64,000 nucleotides of DNA from GCA-002733465 sp965230525 (GTDB lineage: Bacteria > Pseudomonadota > Gammaproteobacteria > Enterobacterales > Kangiellaceae), in the NCBI GenBank assembly GCA_965230525.1, contig OZ246008.1:682001-746000 (forward strand). The letters are read 5' to 3'. A program made the position numbers and the translations under genes. Of this stretch, positions 9,610-18,903 are shown in pieces. Within the stretch, counting starts at the first letter, position 1. Every line of letters begins with the position of its first letter. Below the pieces are notes generated by a model. That model saw nothing but the letters and a program-made list of their open reading frames with translations, was not told where the DNA came from and did no database searches.

Positions 9610-10080
9610 TTAGTCCGCTTTGTAGTCGTCGTGACAACTGCCACAGGTACTACCCACTGCGCCAATTGCTTTTCTGAGCGCTTTTTCATCACCAGACTTA
9701 GCCGTTTTATACAGTGCTTCAGATGCTTCTGTTAGCGCCTTAATTTTTTCCTCAAACTTTTCAGGCTGTTGCCAAATTTTATCCAGCGCATCAGTTTTTA
9801 ATTTGAATTTGGAAGTGTCAGTTTTTAGATAATCTGACATCATTAAAGAAAGCTGGTTGATTCGCAATGCGTTTTTTTCAACAACTTGTGCATTCATTGG
9901 AATTTTGCCTCTTGCCATTGCACCCATAGGCCCCATATTGCTGCCCAATAGTGAAAAAACAGCCTTACGCATTTTTAAGGCATTGTCTGCGTGTTTTTGA
10001 GATTTAGCTGTTTCAGCCACGGTTGCAAAGGATGTGAATGCGAGCGAAATCGTAATTAGCCACTTGTTGGTTTTTTTCAT
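9610..10080 (-). CDS. Cytochrome c' (class II c-type cytochrome)
   Basis: This is a 156-aa periplasmic protein with a Sec signal peptide (MKKTNKWLITISLAFTSFATVAE) and a mature four-helix-bundle region of about 130 residues. The single haem-binding motif CGSCH lies near the C-terminus (residues about 147-151), which is the class II layout. Cytochromes c' bind NO or CO or shuttle electrons. It is convergent with the b561 gene, which could reduce it. A second small class-II-like cytochrome is encoded at 43111-43539. The ATG is preceded by AGGAGCAAAA on the minus strand. Confidence 0.88.
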   Translation of the reverse strand: MKKTNKWLITISLAFTSFATVAETAKSQKHADNALKMRKAVFSLLGSNMGPMGAMARGKIPMNAQVVEKNALRINQLSLMMSDYLKTDTSKFKLKTDALDKIWQQPEKFEEKIKALTEASEALYKTAKSGDEKALRKAIGAVGSTCGSCHDDYKAD

Positions 10081-10376
10081 TTTTGCTCCTAGTAGTCGAT
10101 GTTTAAACGATTAGATCTGATTATTTAAATGGTTGGATGTTATTTAATGATGCTATGTATATCTAAAATCTGGCCTAGATACAACTACTTGGATGTAAAT
10201 CTTTATCACATGGTTAAACACCACACATTAAATTAGGAAATTTTTACCGATAAGAAATAGCCTCCCTCTTTTAAGCTCGTGCTTCGTTTTTATGGAATCC
10301 ACTCTGTTAGCTGCTTGCTATTATTGCTACTTATTGGGAACATATTCCGCTTAATACCACAACATGGAATCAACTT

Positions 10377-11417
10377 ATGAAAGCGGTTGTCTATGATGAG
10401 TTTGCCAAAAAACCTTCGATAGAATATGTCGATGACCCCTCGCCCTCAGAAAAGGGGGTGGTGATAAAAGTGGCGGCAACTGGCATCTGTCGGAGCGATT
10501 GGCATGGTTGGATGGGGCATGATGCGGACATTAAACTTCCACATGTTCCGGGTCATGAGCTTGCTGGAACCATTGTGGAAATAGGCAAACAAGTTAAACG
10601 TTGGACAACGGGTGATAGAGTCACGCTTCCTTTTGTGTGTGGCTGTGGCGAATGCCGACAATGCGAGGGACATAACCAGCAAATCTGCGACTTTCAATTT
10701 CAGCCGGGTTTTACTCATTGGGGTTCGTTTGCGGAATATGTCGCCATTGATTATGCCGATACCAACTTAGTCAAGCTGCCGGAACAAATTGCGTTTACCA
10801 CGGCAGCTAGCTTGGGTTGTCGTTTTGTCACTTCGTTTCGCGGTATTGTCGATCAAGGTCAAGTTAAGCCACAACAATGGGTCGCAATTCACGGCTGTGG
10901 CGGGGTAGGATTATCAGCAATAATGATCGCCAATGCCTTTGGTGCGAAAGTCATCGGGGTAGATATTAATGAAAGGAGTCTCGAGCTTGCCCGCTCTGTT
11001 GGTGCGGTATCGACCATAAATGCAACTAAAAACAGCAAAATTGTCGAGCAAATTATTGATATAACCCAAGGAGGAGCGGATCTTTCGGTAGACGCCCTTG
11101 GTAGTCAGCAAACGTGTTTTAATTCGATCGCTTGCTTGCGAAAACAAGGAAAACATATTCAAATTGGTTTGATGGTAAAACAAGAGGCTAACTCAGCGAT
11201 CCCTTTGGCCAAAGTGATAGCGGATGAGTTACAAATCATCGGTAGTCACGGCATGCAAGCACATCGTTACGATACTCTGCTAAATATGATCCTTGACGGT
11301 CAGCTTGCGCCAGAAAAACTAATTGCTCAAACGGTTAGTTTACAAGAATCGATAGATTGTTTGACTAAAATGGATCAGTTTACCGGCCATGGGATCAGTG
11401 TGATTGATCAGTTTTAA
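10377..11417 (+). CDS. Zinc-dependent alcohol dehydrogenase (MDR family)
   Basis: This is a 346-aa medium-chain dehydrogenase. The catalytic zinc ligand region GICRSDWHGW is at residues 37-46, GHE near 60, and the structural-zinc cluster CGCGECRQCEGHNQQIC near 88-104. The nucleotide-binding motif GCGGVGLSAIM lies near 168-178. It probably oxidises an alcohol with NAD(P). The 296-nt gap before it holds the promoter region of the cytochrome c' gene and shows no further gene. The Shine-Dalgarno before ATG 10377 is weak. Confidence 0.88.
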   Translation: MKAVVYDEFAKKPSIEYVDDPSPSEKGVVIKVAATGICRSDWHGWMGHDADIKLPHVPGHELAGTIVEIGKQVKRWTTGDRVTLPFVCGCGECRQCEGHNQQICDFQFQPGFTHWGSFAEYVAIDYADTNLVKLPEQIAFTTAASLGCRFVTSFRGIVDQGQVKPQQWVAIHGCGGVGLSAIMIANAFGAKVIGVDINERSLELARSVGAVSTINATKNSKIVEQIIDITQGGADLSVDALGSQQTCFNSIACLRKQGKHIQIGLMVKQEANSAIPLAKVIADELQIIGSHGMQAHRYDTLLNMILDGQLAPEKLIAQTVSLQESIDCLTKMDQFTGHGISVIDQF

Positions 11418-11464
11418 TTAATCACCATGGGCCTCTCGGTCAAAACTCATAAACCGAAGACTCG

Positions 11465-12820
11465 TTAACCCAGCGGTAAAATGACGGTCACTTTGAGACC
11501 GCCTTGTTGACGATTTGCGATCGAAATTTTACCACCGTGCGCTTCGACGATCTCTCGACAAAGTGGCAAACCTAATCCTGTACCTTCCGCTTTGGTTGAG
11601 TAAAAGGGTAGTAACGCGTTGCTTAAATTTGCTTCGCTCATTCCTTTACCTCGGTCTTTAACGGTTAGAGTAAAGCTGTCGACACTTGAACTTAAAGTGA
11701 GGCTCACTTTATCGCCAGAATCATTGTCGGAATCATTACTAGATTCGCCATCCTGCTCAAATGCTTCATGTGCATTTTTCACCAGATTAATAATAACCTG
11801 TTGTAATTGCGCAGGATCAGCATAAATATCGGGCGCGTCCTCGGGGCAAATCAATTCAAAGTTTTGGATTTGCTTTAACTTACTTAAAAACTCAAAACTC
11901 TTAATCTGCTGACACTGAGGATTTGGAAGTCGTGCAAACTTGGCATATCCTTCGATAAATGATTGCAAATAACGCGCTCTTTCTCCCATGGTAGAAAAGA
12001 TGTCGGCTAGCTTCGCCTCTTGCTGTCGCTGGCTTAGCAGCTCACCCGAATGAGCTAAGGAGGTAATTGGTGCCAACGAATTATTGAGTTCATGGCTAAT
12101 TAAGCGAATCACTTTTTTCCAAGTATTGACTTCTTGACGGTTAATTTCTTTAGTGAGACTTTTGAATAAGTAAAGCTGGTGTTTGCGCCCATTCAACAAA
12201 AACTGACTTTGGGTTAGATGGTAAGTATCTGAGCCTGCTTCTTTGGGTACCGTAAATAAACCGCTAAGCCCGGATTGAACCGCATCAATGAAGGGTTTTG
12301 ACTTATCCTGTAACAGCTTATTCAATGCTAGACCATTGATTGCTTTGCCACTAAACAAGAGTTGTCTCGCCGCACTATTACTATAAATAATCGCACCCGA
12401 ATCATCGACCAGTACAAGTGCAAGTGGAGTTGTTTGAATCACCGTATCGAGTAGTAATTCGCGCTGGTATAAGTTTAACCTTTCGTCCCTAAGTACAGCA
12501 CCAACCTTGTTGTACACTAAAACTAACTGGCCCAACTCATCATCACGTGTTTGCGCTAAAGAGACACTAAAATCATTGTCTAGAAAATTATGAAAGCCAT
12601 CGTTTAAAGCACTTAAGATGCGATTAATTGGCGCCATATAGGTGTGGATTATGAAAATGGCGATCGCTAAACTCAATGTGGCGGAGAGCAAGCTAGCGAT
12701 TACAATATCCTCTATCCAATAGGTCAGTAATGCCATGCAGGTTGTAATTAACAGGACTAATAAACCCACTAATAGGGTTAGTTTTGCTTCGAGAGTAAGT
12801 TTAATTTTATTTAGCTTCAT
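11465..12820 (-). CDS. Sensor histidine kinase, NtrY-like
   Basis: This 451-aa membrane kinase has two N-terminal transmembrane helices (about 13-32 and 38-60), a HAMP-like linker, a PAS-type domain (about 118-225), and the HisKA box RLISHELNNSLAPITSL with the phosphorylated His at 243. A HATPase domain follows (N box IINLVKNAHEAF, G box DRGKGMS, GTGLGLPLC). The HELNNSLAPI form is typical of NtrY-like kinases paired with sigma-54 response regulators. Its probable partner is the regulator at 14150-15490, from which it is separated by an opposite-strand gene. The signal sensed is unknown. Confidence 0.87.
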   Translation of the reverse strand: MKLNKIKLTLEAKLTLLVGLLVLLITTCMALLTYWIEDIVIASLLSATLSLAIAIFIIHTYMAPINRILSALNDGFHNFLDNDFSVSLAQTRDDELGQLVLVYNKVGAVLRDERLNLYQRELLLDTVIQTTPLALVLVDDSGAIIYSNSAARQLLFSGKAINGLALNKLLQDKSKPFIDAVQSGLSGLFTVPKEAGSDTYHLTQSQFLLNGRKHQLYLFKSLTKEINRQEVNTWKKVIRLISHELNNSLAPITSLAHSGELLSQRQQEAKLADIFSTMGERARYLQSFIEGYAKFARLPNPQCQQIKSFEFLSKLKQIQNFELICPEDAPDIYADPAQLQQVIINLVKNAHEAFEQDGESSNDSDNDSGDKVSLTLSSSVDSFTLTVKDRGKGMSEANLSNALLPFYSTKAEGTGLGLPLCREIVEAHGGKISIANRQQGGLKVTVILPLG

Positions 12821-13071
12821 TTGAATGGTTTAGCCTAATATTCTAACGCAAGCCCAATTGCTTAAACAACTTTGAGATTTACAAGTCAGACTGATATTAT
12901 CACTTATGTAATCAAATCGTCAGCGACATACCTGTCAGCTTTTGGTTGCGATTGTCTCTATGTTTGAAAGCTTATGTGTTTGAAAGCCTATTTTTTTAAA
13001 AAACTTCGTTTTTGAGCGATAAAAATATTCGCAAGCGTCAAAGAGTTGGCCTATTCAGTGAAGCAATTTAA

Positions 13072-14115
13072 ATGAATCAATCTAACAACGCACCCAACAA
13101 GTATCTATTTTATGTTACTTTGTCATACTCCTTTAGCATACTCCGACCCATTGCTGAGGAAGTCATTAAACGTTCAGGCGATGTCGCATGGTTTATACCA
13201 CAAGGCGCTGAAGCGGAAGATTTCTTAAAACCAAATGATAAGCGACTGAACACGGTAAAAGAAGTTATTGCTTTTGCAGCCGACGCAGTTCTCGCGCCGG
13301 GAAACTATCTTCCTGACTTTTTTCCTGGGATTAAAGTGCAAGTGTTTCACGGATTCGATTCGGGTAAAAAAAATAAATTTAATGTACGTGGCTTTTTTGA
13401 CCTGTATTGCACTCAAGGGCCCAATATCACTAACGCATTTAATCAAATTCAAGATGGAACCTATGATGTTGTGGAAACCGGTTGGTCAAAGCTTGATGCA
13501 CTCTTCACCCCACATAAAGATACGCCCAAATTTACCTCCAAAAGACCGATAATTTTTTATGCGCCTACCTTTTCTCCTAAATTAACTAGCACTTACGAAT
13601 TATTTCCTCATATAAAAGCAATTAGCGAAAGTACAGATTGGCAATGGATTGTTAAACTGCATCCCAAAGCAACTCAACAAGAAATTGAGATGTTTAAATC
13701 TATCCAAAGTGACAAACTACAATTTGTAGAAACATCTGAAATTATTCCATTGCTTCAAGCGGCAGATGTATTAGTTTCCGACACTTCTTCGATATTGGCC
13801 GAATTTGCATTACAGCAAAAAGCGGTTGTTGCCTTTAAAAACCGTCGCCCCGAAGATTGGATGATAAACTTTGATGATCCCGATAAGCTAAAAGATAAAA
13901 TTGCATCTGCACTGGCGATTGATGATTCGCAACTTGAAAAAATCAAACAACACTGTAACTCGATTCATCCTTATCGAGATGGTCAATCCAGCACTCGGGT
14001 TGTTGATGCAATCGATCAAAGAATCGCGGCTGGCATGTCCCATTTAAAACCAAAACCGTTGAATTTAATTCGGCGACTAAAAATGCGTAAAAAGCTTAAA
14101 TATTACCGCTGGTGA
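13072..14115 (+). CDS. CDP-glycerol glycerophosphotransferase family protein
   Basis: This 347-aa protein belongs to the CDP-glycerol:polyglycerophosphate transferase family (PF04464, TagF/TagB-like). Visible family features are HGFDSGKKN near residue 97, a KLHPKATQQE segment near 202, VSDTSSILAEF near 234 and PYRDGQSSTRVVDAI near 302. A basic C-terminus (KMRKKLKYYRW) could bind membrane. Members transfer phosphopolyol units from CDP-activated donors to glycans or wall polymers. It lies on the plus strand between a response regulator and its likely kinase, both on the minus strand, so it appears inserted into an older operon. The related gene at 28007-29080 suggests a shared pathway. Confidence 0.83.
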   Translation: MNQSNNAPNKYLFYVTLSYSFSILRPIAEEVIKRSGDVAWFIPQGAEAEDFLKPNDKRLNTVKEVIAFAADAVLAPGNYLPDFFPGIKVQVFHGFDSGKKNKFNVRGFFDLYCTQGPNITNAFNQIQDGTYDVVETGWSKLDALFTPHKDTPKFTSKRPIIFYAPTFSPKLTSTYELFPHIKAISESTDWQWIVKLHPKATQQEIEMFKSIQSDKLQFVETSEIIPLLQAADVLVSDTSSILAEFALQQKAVVAFKNRRPEDWMINFDDPDKLKDKIASALAIDDSQLEKIKQHCNSIHPYRDGQSSTRVVDAIDQRIAAGMSHLKPKPLNLIRRLKMRKKLKYYRW

Positions 14116-14125
14116 TTCTGCTTAT

Positions 14126-14148
14126 CGAAATTGATATAGCCAATTTCG
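14126..14148. terminator. Stem-loop between convergent genes
   Basis: The inverted repeat CGAAATTG (14126-14133) / CAATTTCG (14141-14148) fills the 34-nt gap between the convergent glycerophosphotransferase and response-regulator genes. No T-run is present, so terminator function is inferred from position. Confidence 0.45.
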
Positions 14149-14149
14149 G

Positions 14150-15490
14150 TTATCGCGGAATACCAAACTTATCCATTCTTCGATACAAAGACTGACGGCT
14201 TAAGCCTAACTCTCTTGCGGTTTGCGAAACATTATTTTTGTTTTTTTGTAATGTGTCTATCAAGAGAGTTTTGTCTGGCTCCGCATTGATAACAAGTGGC
14301 TTATTTGAGATTGACTGCTCTGGTAAACCTAGATCAGTGGCAGAAATTAAGCCCTCTTTAGCTAGCAAACTGGCACGCTTAATTACATTTTCTAGTTCTC
14401 GAACATTGCCCGGCCATTGATGCTTTTGCAGCGCGTTTTCAGCCTCATTAGAGAGTCTAACCTCGTCGGGCATAAAATGCAGCGCAAGGGGTAACACATC
14501 TTCAACTCGCTCAGCCAAGGGAGCAACTTTAATTTCAATAACATTCAGTCGATAGTATAAGTCTTCACGAAATCGACCAGCGGCAATATCTTCTAATAGA
14601 TTTGCGTTAGTTGCGCTGATTACTCGCACATTGACGGTTTTAGTTTGCGAACTGCCAAGTCTTTCAAATTGACCGGTTTGCAATACACGCAATAATTTTA
14701 CCTGCCCAGACAAAGGGAGATTGCCGATTTCATCGAGAAACAACGTGCCTCCATCAGCCGCTTCAAACCGCCCTATTCTTTTCTTTTGCGCGCCAGTAAA
14801 AGCACCTGCTTCAGCACCAAACAACTCCGCCTCTAATAGCTCCATCGGTAAAGCACCGACATTGACTCGAATAAACGGTTTATCTTTTACTGAGGAGTTG
14901 GCTTGGATAGTTTCTGCAACTTTTTCTTTACCACAACCGTTGGGCCCGGTAATTAACACTGGTATATCTGAATGCGCGACTTGAGTTGCCATGGTCATGG
15001 TTTGCAACATTGCGGGGCTATTAAAAACCGTATTGCAAAGATCAAATTCACTGGCGAGATTTTTAGCCAAGGTCGATTTTTGACTGATCATGGTGTTAGT
15101 TTGTTGGCGTAATTGACCTAGCTCCATTAGATTCTTAACGGTGGTCACTAGTTTTGTGTCATCCCAAGGCTTAGTTAGATAATCACTTGCGCCCATTCTG
15201 ACTAATTCGACGGCAGTTTCTAAATTTCCCCACGCGGTTAATAAAATTACCGGTAAGTCAGGATGATCATTATGAATCTGCTTAAACAGTTTGATACCTT
15301 CCTCGCCTGAAGTAGTATCTTCGGTAAAGTTCATATCTTGTATCACCAAATCAATGGGATTGCTTTGAATAAAGCGCAGACCTTCTTGCGGATTACACGC
15401 ATGCAAGGTTTCAATATCATAAATTGAAAAGAGAACTTCAAGCGCTTTTGCAATGCCCTTGTTGTCGTCGATCACTAGAATCTGATTCAT
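14150..15490 (-). CDS. Sigma-54-dependent response regulator (NtrC/AlgB class)
   Basis: This 446-aa transcription activator has a receiver domain with the phospho-acceptor Asp52 (IQDMNF) and Lys107 (TKPWD). An AAA+ domain follows with Walker A GPNGCGKE at 182-189 and the sigma-54 contact motif GAFTGA at 229-234. A Fis-type helix-turn-helix (NVSQTARELGLSRQSLYRRM) closes the C-terminus. It follows two ABC permease genes on the same strand and is probably part of that operon. The candidate -24/-12 promoter and enhancer-like repeats upstream of the adaptor gene are its likely targets. The partner kinase is at 11465-12820. Confidence 0.93.
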   Translation of the reverse strand: MNQILVIDDNKGIAKALEVLFSIYDIETLHACNPQEGLRFIQSNPIDLVIQDMNFTEDTTSGEEGIKLFKQIHNDHPDLPVILLTAWGNLETAVELVRMGASDYLTKPWDDTKLVTTVKNLMELGQLRQQTNTMISQKSTLAKNLASEFDLCNTVFNSPAMLQTMTMATQVAHSDIPVLITGPNGCGKEKVAETIQANSSVKDKPFIRVNVGALPMELLEAELFGAEAGAFTGAQKKRIGRFEAADGGTLFLDEIGNLPLSGQVKLLRVLQTGQFERLGSSQTKTVNVRVISATNANLLEDIAAGRFREDLYYRLNVIEIKVAPLAERVEDVLPLALHFMPDEVRLSNEAENALQKHQWPGNVRELENVIKRASLLAKEGLISATDLGLPEQSISNKPLVINAEPDKTLLIDTLQKNKNNVSQTARELGLSRQSLYRRMDKFGIPR

Positions 15491-15537
15491 TATGAGTTCA
15501 TTATTCCTTTACAGCAGTTCTTTTGGCTTTGGCAAAG

Positions 15538-15578
15538 CTTGAACTGTACCAAGAAATTAACTCTTGGCACAGTTCAAG
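15538..15578. promoter_or_regulatory. Long near-perfect inverted repeat between permease and regulator genes
   Basis: CTTGAACTGT and ACAGTTCAAG pair perfectly (10 bp), and inside them CCAAGA pairs with TCTTGG (6 bp), separated by single-base mismatches and a 7-nt loop. The element starts 9 nt after the permease stop and 48 nt before the regulator start. There is no T-run on the minus strand. It may be an attenuating or mRNA-processing hairpin that lowers regulator expression relative to the exporter. Confidence 0.7.
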
Positions 15579-15586
15579 GTATATCT

Positions 15587-16798
15587 TTAAATACTTTGCG
15601 TGGCGATAGCAGGTGATACCTTCGATGCTCTTTGTGCAGGCAACCAAACGGATATAATACCGATCACAAACATAATCATGACACCAATCGGAATTAAGCT
15701 CCAATTAAAATTTGGCATTTCAAATTGCTCAGCCAAGAAGATGTTAAATGCGACCGTCATTAAAATCCCGACGACTAATCCTAACGAAGTGATTAATATA
15801 TTTTCGGTCACAAAGTATCTTAAAATATCTACCCGTGTCGCTCCCAAAGCTCGACGAGTGCCTATTTGTTTGACTCGTTGACTCACATTAAAACTCACAA
15901 TACCAACGATTCCTAAGGCGGTAATTAATACCAACAATATAACCACAACCCAAAGAATGGTCATCATCGCTGCGTCGTCTGAATAGGCTCGTTCAATCAT
16001 CTCATCCATGGAACGAATGTTAGTGATAACCCGCTGTCTATTCCGTTCGATCAGTCGATTTTCTATTTCGCTCATTAGCTGAGTCGCGGTTGCTTTATCC
16101 TCTGCCTTAATCAAATAGCGTTGAAAGTTTCTGAGTGGAACAAAAGGAGTGAGCACATTATATTCAAAGTTAGACCAACTAACCCAAGACCCTGACATTT
16201 TTTCGACAATGCCAACAATAGTCATTCTTAAGTCGCCACCCATATACAGAGTGTTACCGAGCGCGTTACCGTCGGGATAGATTTGCTCGGCAAGTGCCTG
16301 AGTTATGATGACTGATTTAACATCGGGTCTACCGGTCGAATATTCGATTTCTTCTGCTGTGAAAAGTCTCCCTGCCGCCAACTTTACTCCCAGAGTTTCG
16401 ATCATATGGCTATCACCATGAAACATTCCCGACCCAGTCATTTCAAGGTTATCTACCGCCTCTTGTGAGCCAGCTACCCCGCTCGAGTCACCGCTGCCGC
16501 TGATGGGTATCTGATTCATTGGCGCGGCCGATACTACACCAGGTAAACTGCGTATTAATTCAAGGTCAGCACGAAGGTTGGCTTCTAGATCATAGTTTTC
16601 TCCAAAAGCATTGATATTAAAAGTAAACAACTGCTCGTTGGCCATACCGGTTTCGCGAGACATTAATTCGATTCTTTGCTTAATGATCCCTGTAGAATTC
16701 ACCACCACCGCAAAAGTGATAGCAATCTGCAAGATAATTAACAAGGTGCTACTTTTGTGCCTCAACAATGCGCTTAATATTGGTTTTATCTCAAACAT
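15587..16798 (-). CDS. ABC transporter permease, FtsX/MacB type (second permease)
   Basis: This is a 403-aa MacB-like permease. One transmembrane helix near residues 18-38 is followed by a large periplasmic domain (about 40-275) and three C-terminal helices (about 280-305, 330-355, 365-388). The family signature RRALGATRVDILRYFVTENI lies near 318. It begins 9 nt after the preceding permease with AGGAGC as ribosome binding site, so the two are translated together and probably form a heterodimer. Exported substrate is unknown. Confidence 0.9.
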   Translation of the reverse strand: MFEIKPILSALLRHKSSTLLIILQIAITFAVVVNSTGIIKQRIELMSRETGMANEQLFTFNINAFGENYDLEANLRADLELIRSLPGVVSAAPMNQIPISGSGDSSGVAGSQEAVDNLEMTGSGMFHGDSHMIETLGVKLAAGRLFTAEEIEYSTGRPDVKSVIITQALAEQIYPDGNALGNTLYMGGDLRMTIVGIVEKMSGSWVSWSNFEYNVLTPFVPLRNFQRYLIKAEDKATATQLMSEIENRLIERNRQRVITNIRSMDEMIERAYSDDAAMMTILWVVVILLVLITALGIVGIVSFNVSQRVKQIGTRRALGATRVDILRYFVTENILITSLGLVVGILMTVAFNIFLAEQFEMPNFNWSLIPIGVMIMFVIGIISVWLPAQRASKVSPAIATQSI

Positions 16799-16807
16799 TT
16801 TGAGCTC

Positions 16808-18124
16808 CTATTGAATCTTTAAGTAAACTGAAGGATTGGTTCGGCAGATTAGCCACGCGGGGTACATACCAGCGACCACACTTGAACCGAGCGCAATGGC
16901 TATTGCTAATAAGATCAGAGTAAAATCCATATGCACTAGCTGGCTATAAGACGAGTAGAGCGTCTTTACGCCGAGTAAACCGAATTGACCCAACAGCAAT
17001 CCCAACGCACCTCCCAGCACACCAATTAATGCTACATCGACCAGATGTTGAATAAATATTTCTGTTCGACTGGCTCCCAAAGCTCTTCTTACACCAACTT
17101 CTGGCGCACGCCTTAGAAACTTTGCCAACAATAGTCCGATGGTATTAATCATACAAACGGCTAAAAACATAAAAGACAGTCCGACAAGAATTGAATTATC
17201 ACTCGGAACGACTTGATTAACTTTCATCCACTGAATAACGTTTTTTAATGAAGCACCCGCTCGCTCATGTTCAAACCGACCCAGTTTTTTCTGTTCGCCA
17301 ATATACCCTTCTAACCATTGTTGATAGGCTTGCTTAGTTTGCTCGTCAGGTAACTCAACCCAATATTGATTCCACATTTGCTCTGACGCTAACTTTTGTT
17401 GATAGTTATTGATTTCTTCGGTTTTCCAACCGTTATTGTTTCCCCAGCTCGGCAATTCATGAATGGGTAACAGAGAAAATGGAACGAAAATCGATTCGCT
17501 TTGATTAAAGTTACCATTATTTAAATCGTAGTATCTTGGCGCGGGTTGCCAGGTGTCGATGACACCAACAACAGTGTATAGCTCAGTATTTAAGTTAATC
17601 GTTTTACCAACACTATTCTCACCTTTGAAAAGTCGTTCGTTTAATTGTTTGTCGATAACCACCACTTCTCTAGCCGATTGATCGATCTCGGCGTCCCACG
17701 TTCCACCAAACAAGAATGGCACTTTAAACATACTGAAAAACTGATGATCAATCGCTCGCGCCGATTGCATAAACGGTGGTTCATCATTGAGTTCTGGAAT
17801 GACGGTAAACCCTGTTGCCAAGCTTCGAGTCTTAGCCAATGGAATGTCAGAGCGATGAATATTCATTGCGTCGGGATAAGTAATTTGCAAAGGAAAGAAG
17901 TCTTCGGTTTGCGGATTGGAATGCCCCTTACCATAACTGTATAGCTGCACATGAAATAGCTGATGACTTTTTTCCGGTATAGGATCTTTGTCCATCATGT
18001 AATTGACTGTGAGCACGGTCATACTCACACCAATACCTAATCCAATTGCAACAATCATTAGGGTAGTTAGGATTGGCGTGCGTTTTATACTGAGCCAAGA
18101 AAGTTTTAAGTAGTAGGAAAGCAT
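16808..18124 (-). CDS. ABC transporter permease, FtsX/MacB type (first permease)
   Basis: This 438-aa permease has the same plan as its downstream neighbour: helix near residues 15-40, periplasmic MacB-type domain with FGGTWDAEIDQSAREVVVIDKQL, and three C-terminal helices. VRRALGASRTEIFIQHLVDVAL near 347 is the ABC-coupling region. The AGGAG that drives its start overlaps the end of the ATPase gene. Two different permease genes instead of one MacB homodimer is a recurring operon type in gammaproteobacteria, often annotated as peptide or antimicrobial export; the substrate here is not shown. Confidence 0.9.
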   Translation of the reverse strand: MLSYYLKLSWLSIKRTPILTTLMIVAIGLGIGVSMTVLTVNYMMDKDPIPEKSHQLFHVQLYSYGKGHSNPQTEDFFPLQITYPDAMNIHRSDIPLAKTRSLATGFTVIPELNDEPPFMQSARAIDHQFFSMFKVPFLFGGTWDAEIDQSAREVVVIDKQLNERLFKGENSVGKTINLNTELYTVVGVIDTWQPAPRYYDLNNGNFNQSESIFVPFSLLPIHELPSWGNNNGWKTEEINNYQQKLASEQMWNQYWVELPDEQTKQAYQQWLEGYIGEQKKLGRFEHERAGASLKNVIQWMKVNQVVPSDNSILVGLSFMFLAVCMINTIGLLLAKFLRRAPEVGVRRALGASRTEIFIQHLVDVALIGVLGGALGLLLGQFGLLGVKTLYSSYSQLVHMDFTLILLAIAIALGSSVVAGMYPAWLICRTNPSVYLKIQ

Positions 18125-18135
18125 TGATATTTCTC

Positions 18136-18837
18136 CTAAGCTTCGGCCACATCAAGGACGGGTTGCAATTGCTGATAATCACTGACTTGACCATCAACGA
18201 TATGGATATTTCTTTGCGCACGTCGAGCTAATTCTGCATCATGGGTCACCATAATAATGGTGGTGCCTTGCTGGTTAATTTCTTCGAGTAATTGCATTAC
18301 TTGTCGTGCCATTAACGAATCTAGATTTCCAGTCGGCTCATCGGCCAATAAAAAGAGTGGTTCACCCGCCAATGCTCTCGCTATCGCCACACGTTGTTGC
18401 TGTCCACCTGAAAGCTGAGAAGGTAGATGTTTCATTCTTGCAGACAATCCGACTCGCTCTAATGCATTTTCTATGCGTTGTTTACGTTCTTTGGCATTAA
18501 AACCTCGATAGCGTAAAGGTACATCAACGTTATCAAATAGATTTAGATCGGGAATTAAGTTAAAACTTTGAAAGATAAAACCGATTTTTTCATTTCTAAG
18601 TTTTGAGCGCTGATTATCGTTTAATTGACTAACATCCCTACCGTCCAATAAATAGCTGCCGCTATTAAAGGTTTCCAACATACCGGTGATATTAAGAAAA
18701 GTCGTTTTGCCCGAGCCAGAAGGGCCTGTAACCGCAACAAACTCGCCTTCGTTCACCTCTAAACTAAAATCTCTGAGGGCGTGTGTTTCGACTAAATCAG
18801 TTCGAAAAATTTTCTTAATATTATTCATTTTTAGCAT
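18136..18837 (-). CDS. ABC transporter ATP-binding protein (MacB/LolD class)
   Basis: This is a 233-aa cytoplasmic ATPase. Walker A GPSGSGKTT is near residues 38-46, the Q-loop IFQSFNL near 88, the ABC signature LSGGQQQR near 141 and Walker B LLADEPTGNLD near 162. The switch His is in MVTHDAELARRA. It belongs to the mechanotransmission (type VII) subfamily that powers MacB, FtsE and LolD systems, consistent with the two FtsX-type permeases downstream. AAGG lies 8 nt before the ATG. Confidence 0.94.
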   Translation of the reverse strand: MLKMNNIKKIFRTDLVETHALRDFSLEVNEGEFVAVTGPSGSGKTTFLNITGMLETFNSGSYLLDGRDVSQLNDNQRSKLRNEKIGFIFQSFNLIPDLNLFDNVDVPLRYRGFNAKERKQRIENALERVGLSARMKHLPSQLSGGQQQRVAIARALAGEPLFLLADEPTGNLDSLMARQVMQLLEEINQQGTTIIMVTHDAELARRAQRNIHIVDGQVSDYQQLQPVLDVAEA

Positions 18838-18903
18838 GGCGTTTTCCTTGAGGTTTAAATTTAAATTCTATACTTAGGTGTGATTATCCAATCACGATAA
18901 CCG

